Positions 9,003 through 18,294 of a DNA stretch of 64,000 nt are shown here, in pieces (positions within the stretch are counted from its first letter, which is position 1; each line of letters opens with the position of its first letter). The position numbers and the translations under genes were made by a program. Origin of the DNA: Cohnella sp. OV330 (GTDB taxonomy: Bacteria > Bacillota > Bacilli > Paenibacillales > Paenibacillaceae); assembly GCF_900112065.1 (NCBI RefSeq), contig NZ_FOKE01000001.1, positions 62,001 to 126,000 of the forward strand, in the 5' to 3' direction. Under the pieces are notes generated by a model. The model saw nothing but the letters and a program-made list of their open reading frames with translations. It made no database searches and was not told where the DNA came from.

Positions 9003-9668
9003 TCAGTAAAAACACGCCCGACCTTCGTCCGTAATTTGATAATAATGAAGGCGTCGATCTCCGCTTCCTATTGAACGAAGCAGCCTTTTGTCATACAGCG
9101 AGCGCAGATGCTTTCTAGCAGAAGATTCTCCGATGCCAAGACTTTGACATGCGCTCGGCAGCGAAAAACGGTTCGAAACGTGAAGCGCAAACCGCAGGAG
9201 CTCCCGCTCGACAATTGGAAGCAAGTACAGTCTGCTGCTCTGCTGCGAAGTCGTTTGTTCGCCGATGATCTCGTACAAGGAACGTCTGCAGGCTTCGGTT
9301 TTTTTCTCCAGCTCGTCTCTACTGAACGGTACATAGATAAATCGCTTGGCAGCAAACGTGCGCAATCTGCTTTGTACAAAATCATGGCGTTCTCTTGTCA
9401 TTAATTCCACGTGGGGCACGAATCCCTCGCACTCGTACACATGCCGCAGTGGTTTAAAAAAGGCATCCGCAGAAAGCTTCACGCCGTTTTGCGAAAGAAC
9501 CTCATACTCCAGCTCAAGCCCCTCAAGCGTTTTCAGCACAGGCAACAGCAGCTTTGATAAAAGTATGCGAGTTCCGTAAAGATCTCTCTCGAGCATCTCC
9601 CGTCTCATGCCGCGCACCTCTCTGCGCTGGCTATCGATGAATTGTTCGATTTGCGCCTTGGCGTCCAC
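9003..9668 (-). CDS. Winged-helix protein with degenerate PD-(D/E)XK nuclease-like domain
   Basis: This 221-residue protein is paralogous to the product of 22907-23575. Both share RG.RR..LER near residues 19-28, an LEYEV/PEYEV block, and GF.PHV after the second active-site strand. Here the E-x-K pair of the paralog is replaced by Glu79-Cys-Glu81 (YECEGF), so the catalytic Lys is missing and nuclease activity is unlikely. The C-terminus (SACQSLGIGESSARKHLRSL) looks like a winged helix. The GTG at 9668 was chosen because AGGAGG stands 7 bases upstream; the ATG at 9674 would abut the Shine-Dalgarno. The function is unknown; a DNA-binding regulator is an inference. Its leader has a terminator-like hairpin. 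Confidence 0.7.
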   Translation of the reverse strand: MDAKAQIEQFIDSQRREVRGMRREMLERDLYGTRILLSKLLLPVLKTLEGLELEYEVLSQNGVKLSADAFFKPLRHVYECEGFVPHVELMTRERHDFVQSRLRTFAAKRFIYVPFSRDELEKKTEACRRSLYEIIGEQTTSQQSSRLYLLPIVERELLRFALHVSNRFSLPSACQSLGIGESSARKHLRSLYDKRLLRSIGSGDRRLHYYQITDEGRACFY

Positions 9669-9705
9669 AATCATTCCTCCTTGCCTCGATTCAAATAACT
9701 GAACG

Positions 9706-9741
9706 CAAAAACGCCGCCCGCTCCGAAGAGACGAACGGCGT
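9706..9741 (-). terminator. Terminator-like leader hairpin of the 9003-9668 gene
   Basis: On the minus strand ACGCCG and CGGCGT enclose an inner CTC-TTCG-GAG hairpin and are followed by TTTTTG. It starts about 8 bases after the predicted transcription start and lies upstream of the Shine-Dalgarno, so it would act as an attenuator. It could instead terminate read-through from the 10003-10638 gene. Confidence 0.6.
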
Positions 9742-9755
9742 GTGCTTCACGCTGC

Positions 9756-9784
9756 ATACTAATATATATATTATTGTATGTCGA
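9756..9784 (-). promoter_or_regulatory. Promoter of the 9003-9668 gene
   Basis: TCGACA and TAGTAT on the minus strand are separated by 17 bases (hexamers at 9779-9784 and 9756-9761). The start would fall near 9749. Confidence 0.5.
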
Positions 9785-9824
9785 TCTGGAGATGTTTGTC
9801 TAGTCAGCTTACTCAGCCGGCTTT

Positions 9825-9992
9825 GCAACGGTGCTTTCCTCACTTACAACAGCCTGGATTACGCATTCTACCTCTGCAGCCGCGTTTTCCTCGCTTACAG
9901 AAAAATGGTTTTACTGTAACCGTGCTTTTCTCGCTTAGAGCCACCTTCGCCGTTCGCTTGTTCGCTGCAACCGTGCTTTTCTCGCTTACAGC
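9825..9992. repeat. Array A: four ~26-bp direct units at 51/40/51 bp
   Basis: Units related to GTGCTTTTCTCGCTTACAG begin at 9825, 9876, 9916 and 9967, all in the same orientation. They fill the gap between two minus-strand genes. No coding potential is evident in this stretch. Confidence 0.8.
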
Positions 9993-10002
9993 AAGTATTC
10001 TC

Positions 10003-10638
10003 TCAAGCACCTGTTTTTTTCGGTTCGCCGCCCTCCCGCCGCTCCGTCCTCCTGACCCCATAGGTCTCGACCCAACGGCCGATCCACCAAGTGGCGGCGA
10101 CGAACAGCAGCGCGTACAGCGCTTGCTCCGGATGGCGGAGGAACTGGGCGGGATCGTGTCCGATGAAGGAGATCACGAATACCATGACGGCCTTGCCCAG
10201 CATGATCGCGACCAGGAAAGAACGGAACCGCATGCGGGCCAGCGCCGCGGCGATATTGATGACGACGAAGGGCCCCACCGGGAACAGGCTGAGCAAAAAC
10301 ACGTAGCTGAACGCGTTGCGGCGCACCCAGCGCATGCCCTTGCTCACCCGCGGGCGCTCCGCCCATCGCTGCCAATACGGTCGATCCGCGATCTTGCGGA
10401 TGATGACGAACGTGACGAGGCAGCCCAGCACGATCCCGATCCAGGAATAGAGAAAGCCTAGCCATAGTCCGTATACCGCCGCATTCACGCCCACGATAAG
10501 AATGGTCGGCAGCGGCGGCACGAAAGACTTCAGGAAGGTGAGCAAAATGCCCGGCAGCGGGCCGTACGCGCGGTACTGGTCAAGCCATTGCAACAATTTC
10601 TGTTCATCTATGTGCCGCAGTTCGTTCAGGATATTCAT
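10003..10638 (-). CDS. DedA/TVP38/TMEM64-family membrane protein (VTT domain)
   Basis: This 211-residue integral membrane protein belongs to the SNARE-associated (VTT) superfamily. Members reorient lipids or undecaprenyl phosphate, or have unassigned membrane roles. Hydrophobic segments include LPGILLTFLKSFVPPLPTILIVG, a re-entrant-type segment, and AFSYVFLLSLFPVGPFVVINIAAAL, in the order usual for the family. The ATG at 10638 gives a typical N-terminus; in-frame codons farther upstream encode an unrelated Arg/Pro-rich extension and lack a good Shine-Dalgarno. The C-terminus is Arg/Glu rich. No operon partner is evident. Confidence 0.82.
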   Translation of the reverse strand: MNILNELRHIDEQKLLQWLDQYRAYGPLPGILLTFLKSFVPPLPTILIVGVNAAVYGLWLGFLYSWIGIVLGCLVTFVIIRKIADRPYWQRWAERPRVSKGMRWVRRNAFSYVFLLSLFPVGPFVVINIAAALARMRFRSFLVAIMLGKAVMVFVISFIGHDPAQFLRHPEQALYALLFVAATWWIGRWVETYGVRRTERREGGEPKKTGA

Positions 10639-10832
10639 GTCGCGTCCCGCCTTTAGATCCATCGGTCGATTCGTCAACGACAGCATAACCGATATCGGCG
10701 CGGAAATCCATGATGCCGGCAACCTTATGAATGGCGCAACGGCGCCTTTAACCGACGTCGGTCGGATCAGATACCTGGGTAGCGCCAGGATCTGATTCAC
10801 GAGATCAGTTCGGTCGACTAGATCGCCGGGGA

Positions 10833-11594
10833 TCAGATCGCCGGCATCACGTTGCCGCCGCTGACCGGCACGTAGGCGCCGGTGATGAAGCTCGCGAGGT
10901 CCGAAGCCAGAAACGCGACGACGTTGGCGATCTCCTGGTCGGTGCCGCGCCTTTTCAACGGAACCGTGCTCTCGTAGGACTCGCTGCGCTCCGTGCCGGC
11001 TTCCCGGTCGCGCTCGCTGATCGTCCAGCCCGGCGCGACCTGGTTAACGGTAATCTGGTGCTCGCCGACCTCTTTGGCCAGCACTCGGTACACGCCGTCC
11101 ATCCCCCGCTTGCCCGCGACGTATGCGGACTGCGTGGGGAAGTTCTGCATCGCGCACTCGGTGTTGATACCGACCAGCCGGCCGCCGCGCTTGGCGATCA
11201 TGTCGGGCACGAACGCCTTGGCCAGATGCACGCTCTGCAGCACGCAGGACTCGAACTGGCCGACATAGTCTTCGACCGCCTGTTCCAGCACGCTCGTCCA
11301 TTGATACTGGATGACCGCGTTGGCGACGACGATATCGACGGCGCCCAGTCCGGCTTTTACCGTCTCCTTCATCGCCAGCACGTCGTCCAGCTTGGTCACG
11401 TCCGCCTGCACGGTCAGCGCGCGCACGCCCATCTCCTCGAGCTCCGACTTGAGTTCCTCCGCCTTGGCGGCGTTGCCCCGATAGTGAATCGCGACGTTTG
11501 CGCCGCAGCCCGCCAGCGTACGCGCCATTACGCGTCCGAGCTGTCCGGAAGCGCCGGTGATGAGGGCGGTTTTGCCCGACAGATTAATTTGCAT
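10833..11594 (-). CDS. SDR family NAD(P)-dependent oxidoreductase
   Basis: This 253-residue short-chain dehydrogenase has the cofactor motif TGASGQLG near the N-terminus, DVTKLDD, ANAV in place of NNAG, and the catalytic YVAGK Tyr-Lys pair. The C-terminal GAYVPVSGG is typical of FabG-like enzymes. The ATG at 11594 follows GAGGAGGGAC. It overlaps by 11 bp the Dabb-domain gene upstream on the same strand, so the two probably form a coupled operon that handles one small-molecule substrate, which is not identified. Confidence 0.87.
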   Translation of the reverse strand: MQINLSGKTALITGASGQLGRVMARTLAGCGANVAIHYRGNAAKAEELKSELEEMGVRALTVQADVTKLDDVLAMKETVKAGLGAVDIVVANAVIQYQWTSVLEQAVEDYVGQFESCVLQSVHLAKAFVPDMIAKRGGRLVGINTECAMQNFPTQSAYVAGKRGMDGVYRVLAKEVGEHQITVNQVAPGWTISERDREAGTERSESYESTVPLKRRGTDQEIANVVAFLASDLASFITGAYVPVSGGNVMPAI

Positions 11595-11931
11595 CGCTTT
11601 GTCCCTCCTCGGCGCCATGTTCCCGGACGAAGTCGATCTCCAGGAACCGCGCGACTTCGGTCTCCCACCGCTCGGCGACGAACGCGACATGTGCAGGATG
11701 CGCATTGTAGCTGTCATAATCGGCTTGCGACGCGAATTCCATGGAGAAGCCGTATGTATAATCGTTTTTGGGACTGACTTGCTTCAACACCTCGAAGTTT
11801 CGTACGGCCGGAATGGAGGTAAGTATACGCCAACCGTCCTTCAGGAATCGATCCGCCTCCGCAGACCCCTTCCCATGCTTCAGATCGAAGATCACCTGAT
11901 GACGGATCGCCGAATTATTAGGCTTGCTCAC
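11584..11931 (-). CDS. Dabb-family (stress-responsive alpha/beta barrel) protein
   Basis: This is a 115-residue dimeric ferredoxin-like barrel protein. HQVIFDLKHGKGS at the start, ILTSIPAVRNFEVLKQVSP and YNAHPAHVAFV near the end match the Dabb pattern. Members are small stress proteins or cyclases, and the reaction here is unknown. The GTG at 11931 is preceded by AAAGGGGG at good spacing. It is cotranscribed with the SDR gene, which it overlaps. Confidence 0.82.
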   Translation of the reverse strand: MSKPNNSAIRHQVIFDLKHGKGSAEADRFLKDGWRILTSIPAVRNFEVLKQVSPKNDYTYGFSMEFASQADYDSYNAHPAHVAFVAERWETEVARFLEIDFVREHGAEEGQSDAN

Positions 11932-11981
11932 GGATATCCCCCTTTTCGCATTCACTTCATTAGTTACAAACAACAATCATT

Positions 11982-11990
11982 ATTATAACA
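11982..11990 (-). promoter_or_regulatory. Extended -10 promoter of the Dabb-SDR operon
   Basis: The minus strand reads TGTTATAAT, a perfect extended -10 element, about 50 bases before the GTG start. The -35 region is weak. Confidence 0.55.
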
Positions 11991-12154
11991 AAAACTGCAT
12001 TTACCGAAACATCTCGCCAGTCATCCGAAATCCGCAACCCGCCCGGTCTTCAAATCGTCAAATAATGTGGAATTTCTTTCTTTACTCTTAGGGCGTTTGC
12101 CCTAAAATAGAAAGGGTTGCCTCGTTTTAATTTTAAATCATGCGGAGGATCATA

Positions 12155-13249
12155 ATGAATATGCCTGAAAAAAAACGCGCCTGGGTGCGCAAAACGCTAA
12201 AATATGCGGGGATCGTCGTCGGCGCCCTCGTCGTCATCGTCGGCAGCTATGCCGGATACTTGGTTTATAAAGCGAATCATGCCATCAATCTCATGGCAGG
12301 CGACGAGCCCGCGCCCTCTCCTTCCCCGTCCGCTTCGGCGTCCGGCGCATCCGGCGAGCAGCAGATCGACGCGGATTACGCGAGCGACAGCACGCTGATC
12401 AAGAAGCCGGTCACCTTCCTGCTGGCCGGCATCGACCGCAGGGAAGGCAGCGGCGGCACGCTCAACACGGACGTCCTCATGCTCGGCAGCCTTAATCCGC
12501 AGACCAACTCGGCCAGCCTGATCTCCCTGCCGCGCGACCTTCAGCTTAAGCCGGAAGACCTAGGCACCCACAAGGCCAATTACTACTACGCCTACTTCTA
12601 CAACAAAGACAAAGATACGGCGATGGAAAACACGAAGGAATTTTACAGCGACCTGTTCGACTTCCCGATCGATTATATGATCATGATCAACTTCGACGGG
12701 CTGCGCAAGCTGGTGGACGCGGTCGGCGGCGTCGACGTCGACGTCGATATGGATATGCGGTACGTGGACAACGCCGACGGCACGAACATCGATCTGAAAA
12801 AGGGTTATCAGCATCTGGACGGCGCCAAAGCGCTCGACTTCGTTAGGTACCGCAAGTCGAACCGCGGCACCGGGGAATCCTCGGACATCGCCCGCAACGC
12901 GCGCCAGCAGCAAGTGCTGAGCCAGCTTACCGACAAGCTCGCTTCGTTCCAGGGGATGCTGCAGTGGGGCAAGGTGCTCGACCTGCTCGGCAAAAACGTG
13001 CAGACCGACATTCCCGAATCGATCCTCCGCGACTATATTTACAACGTGAAGGAAATGAAACCGGACTCGCTGAACGTGCTGCCGCTCGAGAGCCGCTGGG
13101 AGAGCCCTTATATCATCGTCAAGGAAGACGATCTCGAGCAAGCGCTCGACGCCCTGCGCGCCGAAGCAGGCATTCACGAGCCGAGCGACCTGAAGCTGGC
13201 CGACGTCGTCGGACTCGATCCCTCCCCGGATCCGGACGACGCCAGATAA
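12155..13249 (+). CDS. LytR-CpsA-Psr (LCP) family cell wall polymer ligase
   Basis: LCP proteins attach teichoic acids or other polymers to peptidoglycan from undecaprenyl pyrophosphate carriers on the outer membrane face. This 364-residue protein has a short basic cytoplasmic start, one membrane segment (IVVGALVVIVGSYAGYLVY, about residues 18-38), a Pro/Ser-rich linker, and the LCP domain beginning FLLAGIDRREG. The Asp and Arg signature residues appear in TDVLMLGSL and SLPRDLQL. KALDFVRYRKSN carries the conserved Arg pair. The ATG at 12155 follows GGAGG by 6 bases; the ATG at 12140 contains that Shine-Dalgarno. Confidence 0.92.
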   Translation: MNMPEKKRAWVRKTLKYAGIVVGALVVIVGSYAGYLVYKANHAINLMAGDEPAPSPSPSASASGASGEQQIDADYASDSTLIKKPVTFLLAGIDRREGSGGTLNTDVLMLGSLNPQTNSASLISLPRDLQLKPEDLGTHKANYYYAYFYNKDKDTAMENTKEFYSDLFDFPIDYMIMINFDGLRKLVDAVGGVDVDVDMDMRYVDNADGTNIDLKKGYQHLDGAKALDFVRYRKSNRGTGESSDIARNARQQQVLSQLTDKLASFQGMLQWGKVLDLLGKNVQTDIPESILRDYIYNVKEMKPDSLNVLPLESRWESPYIIVKEDDLEQALDALRAEAGIHEPSDLKLADVVGLDPSPDPDDAR

Positions 13250-13269
13250 CTAAGCCGCCTCGCGCTAGA

Positions 13270-13530
13270 CTAACGACCGAACCAGACCATCACCAGCACC
13301 GCGTTCAGCACGAGCAGGGCAGGAATGCCCGCCGTGAAGGAGCGGTGCTTTGTCTTGTGGCGGAAAAAGCGCATGCCGAGCAGCATGCCGAGCGCGCCGC
13401 CGATCGTCGCGATCAGGAACAGCCGCTTCTCCGGCACGCGCCTCTCCTTGTGCATCGCCTTCGTCTTGTCGTAACCCATGATGATGAAAGCGATCAGGTT
13501 GACCGCCAGCAAGTAGTAAAAAACGATCAT
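13270..13530 (-). CDS. DUF1294 family small membrane protein
   Basis: This 86-residue protein has two to three hydrophobic segments (IVFYYLLAVNLIAFIIMGYDK, IGGALGMLLGMRFF and ALLVLNAVLVMVWFG). The family hallmark MGYDKTKA...RVPEKRLFLIATIGGALG is present. No function is established for the family. It converges on the LCP gene with almost no gap. Confidence 0.88.
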   Translation of the reverse strand: MIVFYYLLAVNLIAFIIMGYDKTKAMHKERRVPEKRLFLIATIGGALGMLLGMRFFRHKTKHRSFTAGIPALLVLNAVLVMVWFGR

Positions 13531-13550
13531 GTATGAATCCTCCCGGTCGG

Positions 13551-14021
13551 CTACTCTCTCAATGCGTCCCGCAGGCGGGTCGACATCGAGCCCGCGGTCG
13601 CGGCGGCCGCGGCTTTGCGCGCGCGGGCCAGATCATCCTTCAGCTTGGCGTTGTCCGCGCGCAGCGCCTCGAGCTCCGTCTCCGCGGGATCGGCGCCGAA
13701 AGGCTCGCCGTTCGCGTAATAGTCGGACGGCCGGTAGCTGCGGAAGGCTACCTCCGCCTCCGGCACGCCGCTGCCGCGAATATGCCTGTCCAGGCAGCGC
13801 GCGACCGCGTCGCGGACTTCCCGGCCGCGCTCGAACCAAGCGACTTCGACGAATGGATAGGACGGCGCGATCCGGCCTCCGGACACGCAGGTCGTGTGAA
13901 CGACCTCCAGCATAAGATCGCTCGGCTCGCAGCCGATGATGGCGGACAGTTCGGTTTCCATCGAACCGCCGATGACTTGAACCTGTTCGACTGACAGGCC
14001 TCTAAAGTATAAGTGGGGCAT
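13551..14021 (-). CDS. DUF1904 family protein
   Basis: This 156-residue cytosolic protein begins MPHLYFRGLSVEQVQ and contains FVEVAWFERGREV, as in DUF1904, which has a tautomerase/MIF-like fold by family description. Residues from about 115 form an Ala/Arg-rich helical tail (LEALRADNAKLKDDLARARK) that may be a coiled coil. It ends 20 bp before the DUF1294 gene start and is probably cotranscribed with it. Confidence 0.8.
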   Translation of the reverse strand: MPHLYFRGLSVEQVQVIGGSMETELSAIIGCEPSDLMLEVVHTTCVSGGRIAPSYPFVEVAWFERGREVRDAVARCLDRHIRGSGVPEAEVAFRSYRPSDYYANGEPFGADPAETELEALRADNAKLKDDLARARKAAAAATAGSMSTRLRDALRE

Positions 14022-14109
14022 CGTTAAGCAGCGCTCCTCGCTCTATCGTTCTCTCTATTATAGTCCGCGAAGGGCATGAAGAGCGAATCGGGAGCCAAGC
14101 GGATTCCTA

Positions 14110-14138
14110 TTGCGAAGCGTGGAACGATGCGATACAAT
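14110..14138 (+). promoter_or_regulatory. Sigma-A type promoter of the small gene at 14173
   Basis: TTGCGA (14110-14115) and TACAAT (14133-14138) are separated by exactly 17 bases. Confidence 0.6.
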
Positions 14139-14172
14139 CGTGCTTAATCTTGATTAGCGGAGGTGTTCCCGA

Positions 14173-14424
14173 ATGGGAATGTCAGGTTCGAAAAAAGCGA
14201 GGCAAAAAGCCGTGCGCGAAGGCAAGCTGAATCCCGAAGCGCTGCGGAGCGAGTGGATCCGCAAGCCGTATACCCAAGTCCAACCGAATAAGAAGGCCGA
14301 TCAGCGCCGCTCCTTCTGCCGCAAGCCGGGCACAAGCGAGGGCGCTGATCCTTTTTTTACCGGCGCTTCTTGCGAGGCTTGTGGATTCTCGGCGCCGAGA
14401 GCTTGCGGCCGCCGGCCAGCCTGA
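14173..14424 (+). CDS. Small basic hypothetical protein, 3' end doubtful
   Basis: The first ~40 residues (MGMSGSKKARQKAVREGKL and following) are Lys/Arg rich. A promoter and GGAGGTG at good spacing precede them, so a real small gene starts here. The downstream part runs through a perfect intrinsic terminator (14299-14358) and overlaps the convergent phosphoesterase gene by 68 bp. That is unlikely for a genuine C-terminus. A one-base shift near 14285 would end the protein at TAA at 14289-14291, so a frameshift is suspected. The function is unknown. Confidence 0.5.
   Translation: MGMSGSKKARQKAVREGKLNPEALRSEWIRKPYTQVQPNKKADQRRSFCRKPGTSEGADPFFTGASCEACGFSAPRACGRRPA
14299..14358. terminator. Intrinsic terminator inside the small ORF
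   Basis: GATCAGCGCC (14299-14308) and GGCGCTGATC (14341-14350) form a perfect 10-bp stem, followed on the plus strand by CTTTTTTT. It can also act on the phosphoesterase transcript, less strongly. Confidence 0.8.
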
Positions 14425-15292
14425 TCCAAGTCTCGTAGCGCGCGCCTTCCTCCTTCAGTTCGATCACCCTCGCCCCCCTTTTGAACCCCAGCCGGCCATA
14501 AGTATGATAGCCTGTCGATCTCCCGTAAGTCAGCCGGATGCCGTGCAGCGTCCCTTCGAAGTCGTTGATATGATCGTGCCCGCAGAACGTGCCGAGCACG
14601 CCGCCCGCCTCGGCAAGCGCCGCGAACATGCCCGAATTCAGCTTGGGGCAGGAAATATCCTCGAATCTGCGTCCGTTGCAAGGTCGCGTTCGCCATACTT
14701 CCTTGTACTCGGGCAGCGGAATATGGAAAAAGACGAGGGAGGGCAGCGAGGGAGCCCCCTTGGGCGGCAGCGCCGCGGCCTTCTCCCTGAACCAGTCGAT
14801 CTGATCCTCGCGGATCCAATCGTAGCCGGGAATCCGGTCCAGCTCGGAATAGCTGCCGGAGTCCAGAAAATAGAGCGCTTGGCGCGCTTCGCCGTTCGAT
14901 CCGCCGATCGTTAGCGCATAGTTGCCGACGCCGTGGACCGATTCAGGCCCGGCGCTCGCCAGGCATCCCCGCTGCCGGACCAGCGTCTCCATCAGCCGGC
15001 CGCGCGAGACGTCCCCTTCGCTGTCGTGATTGCCGAAGACGGCCGCCCACGGCGTCCCGCTCTCGGCCACCGCCGCTACGGCCTGCGCGGCGGACGCATA
15101 CGGATCCCGGCAGCCCAGGCTGAAGACGATGTCGCCCGTAAAGACGACCAGGTCCGGCTTTTCTTCGCTTAGCACCCGTTCCATCAGCCGCCGTGTCCGA
15201 AGATCATCCGTCTCGCCGTTTTGCCAGTGCAGATCGGTGAATTGTACGATTTTGAACGTTCCGTCTTCGCGGAACCGAAGCTTGCTCTCCAT
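14357..15292 (-). CDS. Calcineurin-like metallophosphoesterase
   Basis: This 311-residue phosphohydrolase has the dimetal motifs of the superfamily: FTDLHW (Asp, His), VVFTGDIV (Asp), GNHDSEGD (Asn, His), FFHIPLPEY (His) and GHDHINDF (His-x-His). The opening KLRFREDGTFKIVQFTDLH matches Dcr2/purple-acid-phosphatase-like bacterial proteins. No signal peptide is seen. The ATG at 15292 was preferred because the family starts just before KLRFR; an in-frame ATG at 15352 would add 20 atypical residues. The physiological substrate is unknown. Confidence 0.85.
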   Translation of the reverse strand: MESKLRFREDGTFKIVQFTDLHWQNGETDDLRTRRLMERVLSEEKPDLVVFTGDIVFSLGCRDPYASAAQAVAAVAESGTPWAAVFGNHDSEGDVSRGRLMETLVRQRGCLASAGPESVHGVGNYALTIGGSNGEARQALYFLDSGSYSELDRIPGYDWIREDQIDWFREKAAALPPKGAPSLPSLVFFHIPLPEYKEVWRTRPCNGRRFEDISCPKLNSGMFAALAEAGGVLGTFCGHDHINDFEGTLHGIRLTYGRSTGYHTYGRLGFKRGARVIELKEEGARYETWIRLAGGRKLSAPRIHKPRKKRR

Positions 15293-15426
15293 ATCCGGAC
15301 CGCCTTCCGTTCGCCGATTGCAGGGCCTACCCCTTATATATTCCCCGCGCATAGGAAAACGACCTCCGCAGCCGACGGGCAGCCGCGGAGATCGTCCGTC
15401 AAATTCCGAAAACGAAAAGCTATGAA

Positions 15427-16758
<1,332 letters not shown>

Positions 16759-16801
16759 CTATCAATTCGATTCCGATCGCCAAATTCCTGCAAGCGCCAT
16801 T

Positions 16802-16827
16802 AAAATTCCAAGTATTTTTATTGGAAT
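16802..16827 (-). terminator. Intrinsic terminator of the YjoB-like ATPase gene
   Basis: On the minus strand ATTCCAA and TTGGAAT pair around a 9-base loop and are followed by TTTTA. The stem begins inside the last codons of the gene. Confidence 0.65.
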
Positions 16828-18122
16828 CCAATGCGATTAGACGCGCCGCCCCAGTCCGTGCCGTTCAGCCAATCCCGCTTCCGCGCTTTATCCAGGTCGT
16901 TGCGCAGTCCGAGCACCAACTGCTCCAGGTCGATGCGATCGTCGTATCGCTTTTGCAAAGCCGCGGATACGTACAGCTCGTTGAGCTGCGCGAGCGAGAA
17001 GCCTTGGGTACGTTCCGCCGCATGGACGGCCTGCTCTTCTCCGGCCAATTCGGGCAGCCCCTTGCGCCGCAGGTACGCCAGACGCAGCGCCTCGTCCGGC
17101 AGCTTGACCTCGTATGCGCGGTCGAACCGGCCGGCGCGATTGATCAGGGCGGGATCGATTTTTTGCGGATAATTGGTCGTCCCGATCAGGAATACGCCTT
17201 CCTTGGCCGTCGCCCCGTCCAGAATGTTCAGGAAAAACGACCGGCACGAATCGGGCATCGAATCGATGTCCTCGATGACCAGCACGGACGGCGCCTGCTT
17301 GACGGCGGCGGCGAAAACCTCGCGGATCGACTCGCTGTTCGTGTATTCGGTGATCTGCCAGTAAAAGACCGGCGACTCCACGCTGCCGGCAATCGACTTG
17401 ACCAGCGTCGTCTTGCCGTTGCCCGGCTTGCCGTAGAGCAGGATGCCGCGTTTGTACGGAATCTGGTACTGCTCGAAAAACGTCCGGTCGCCGCCGAAAA
17501 ACTCGTCGACGGAGCGGAAAATCTGCTGCTTGAGCGTGTCGTCCATCATGACGTCCTCGCGGGGAAGCGCCTGGGCGATCGGCTCGCGGCAATGCTGAAG
17601 ACCTTCGCGCGTATCGGTGTACACATGCATCTTGCGCTCCTCCGAGCGTCGCAGCTGAATCGCCTGAAGACAGGCGCTGAGCTGTTCGTCGTCGGGCGCG
17701 AAGATCAAGTCCTCCGTCGCCAGCAGCCCTAAGTGGACGAGCATCGGCATCCGGACCAGGGCCACGCGGTATTCCGGATAGACGAACAGATTGTTGCGAA
17801 CCGAAGGCCGCATCCGGTAGATCGTCTCGCCGAGCTTCGGCTCGAATGAGATCTGCCTGGATTCGACCAGATCAAATACGGATGCAAGGTGAACAAGCCC
17901 CGGAAAATCCGACTCGATATCCTCGGCCAATCCGTCCCATACGTCTCCCTGATCGGCCTGGTCGTAGCGCTTGAATTCGCAACCGAAGCGGTCCGAGAGC
18001 AAGCCGGCGATTCTCGCGACGGTCCTTGCGTAATCGAAGTAGCGCTCCGTTCCTTCCTGGGCGCGATAATCGTACGAAGCGACGAATGCCGGCGTCTGTA
18101 CGGCGGTCGTTCCTCTCTGCAT
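16818..18122 (-). CDS. AAA+ ATPase, YjoB-like
   Basis: This 434-residue protein has an N-terminal domain of about 195 residues without a recognised motif, followed by a single AAA+ module. Walker A is GKPGNGKTT near residue 235, Walker B is VLVIEDIDSM, and the second region of homology is IGTTNYPQKIDPALINRAGRFDR with two arginine-finger candidates. Length and layout resemble Bacillus YjoB, an ATPase with chaperone-like activity; the match is by architecture only. The ATG follows AAGGAGGAG. It ends upstream of metY with its own terminator. Confidence 0.75.
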   Translation of the reverse strand: MQRGTTAVQTPAFVASYDYRAQEGTERYFDYARTVARIAGLLSDRFGCEFKRYDQADQGDVWDGLAEDIESDFPGLVHLASVFDLVESRQISFEPKLGETIYRMRPSVRNNLFVYPEYRVALVRMPMLVHLGLLATEDLIFAPDDEQLSACLQAIQLRRSEERKMHVYTDTREGLQHCREPIAQALPREDVMMDDTLKQQIFRSVDEFFGGDRTFFEQYQIPYKRGILLYGKPGNGKTTLVKSIAGSVESPVFYWQITEYTNSESIREVFAAAVKQAPSVLVIEDIDSMPDSCRSFFLNILDGATAKEGVFLIGTTNYPQKIDPALINRAGRFDRAYEVKLPDEALRLAYLRRKGLPELAGEEQAVHAAERTQGFSLAQLNELYVSAALQKRYDDRIDLEQLVLGLRNDLDKARKRDWLNGTDWGGASNRIGFQ

Positions 18123-18180
18123 GCCAATCTCCTCCTTGGTTGTAGGGTGCGCGGAAAACGCCTGGCGTCGAATCGTAGCA

Positions 18181-18206
18181 AAAAACCGCAGGCTCCAGCC
18201 CGCGGT
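18181..18206 (-). terminator. Intrinsic terminator of the sugar isomerase gene
   Basis: On the minus strand ACCGCGGG and CCTGCGGT pair with one mismatch and are followed by TTTTT. Confidence 0.7.
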
Positions 18207-18294
18207 CGTTCAAGACGCGCATGATCGCGACTCCGATAACGAAGCGTGCGGGCTGTATGCGGCCTTGTCTGTATGCAATTGTTAAAAAGCGCGG

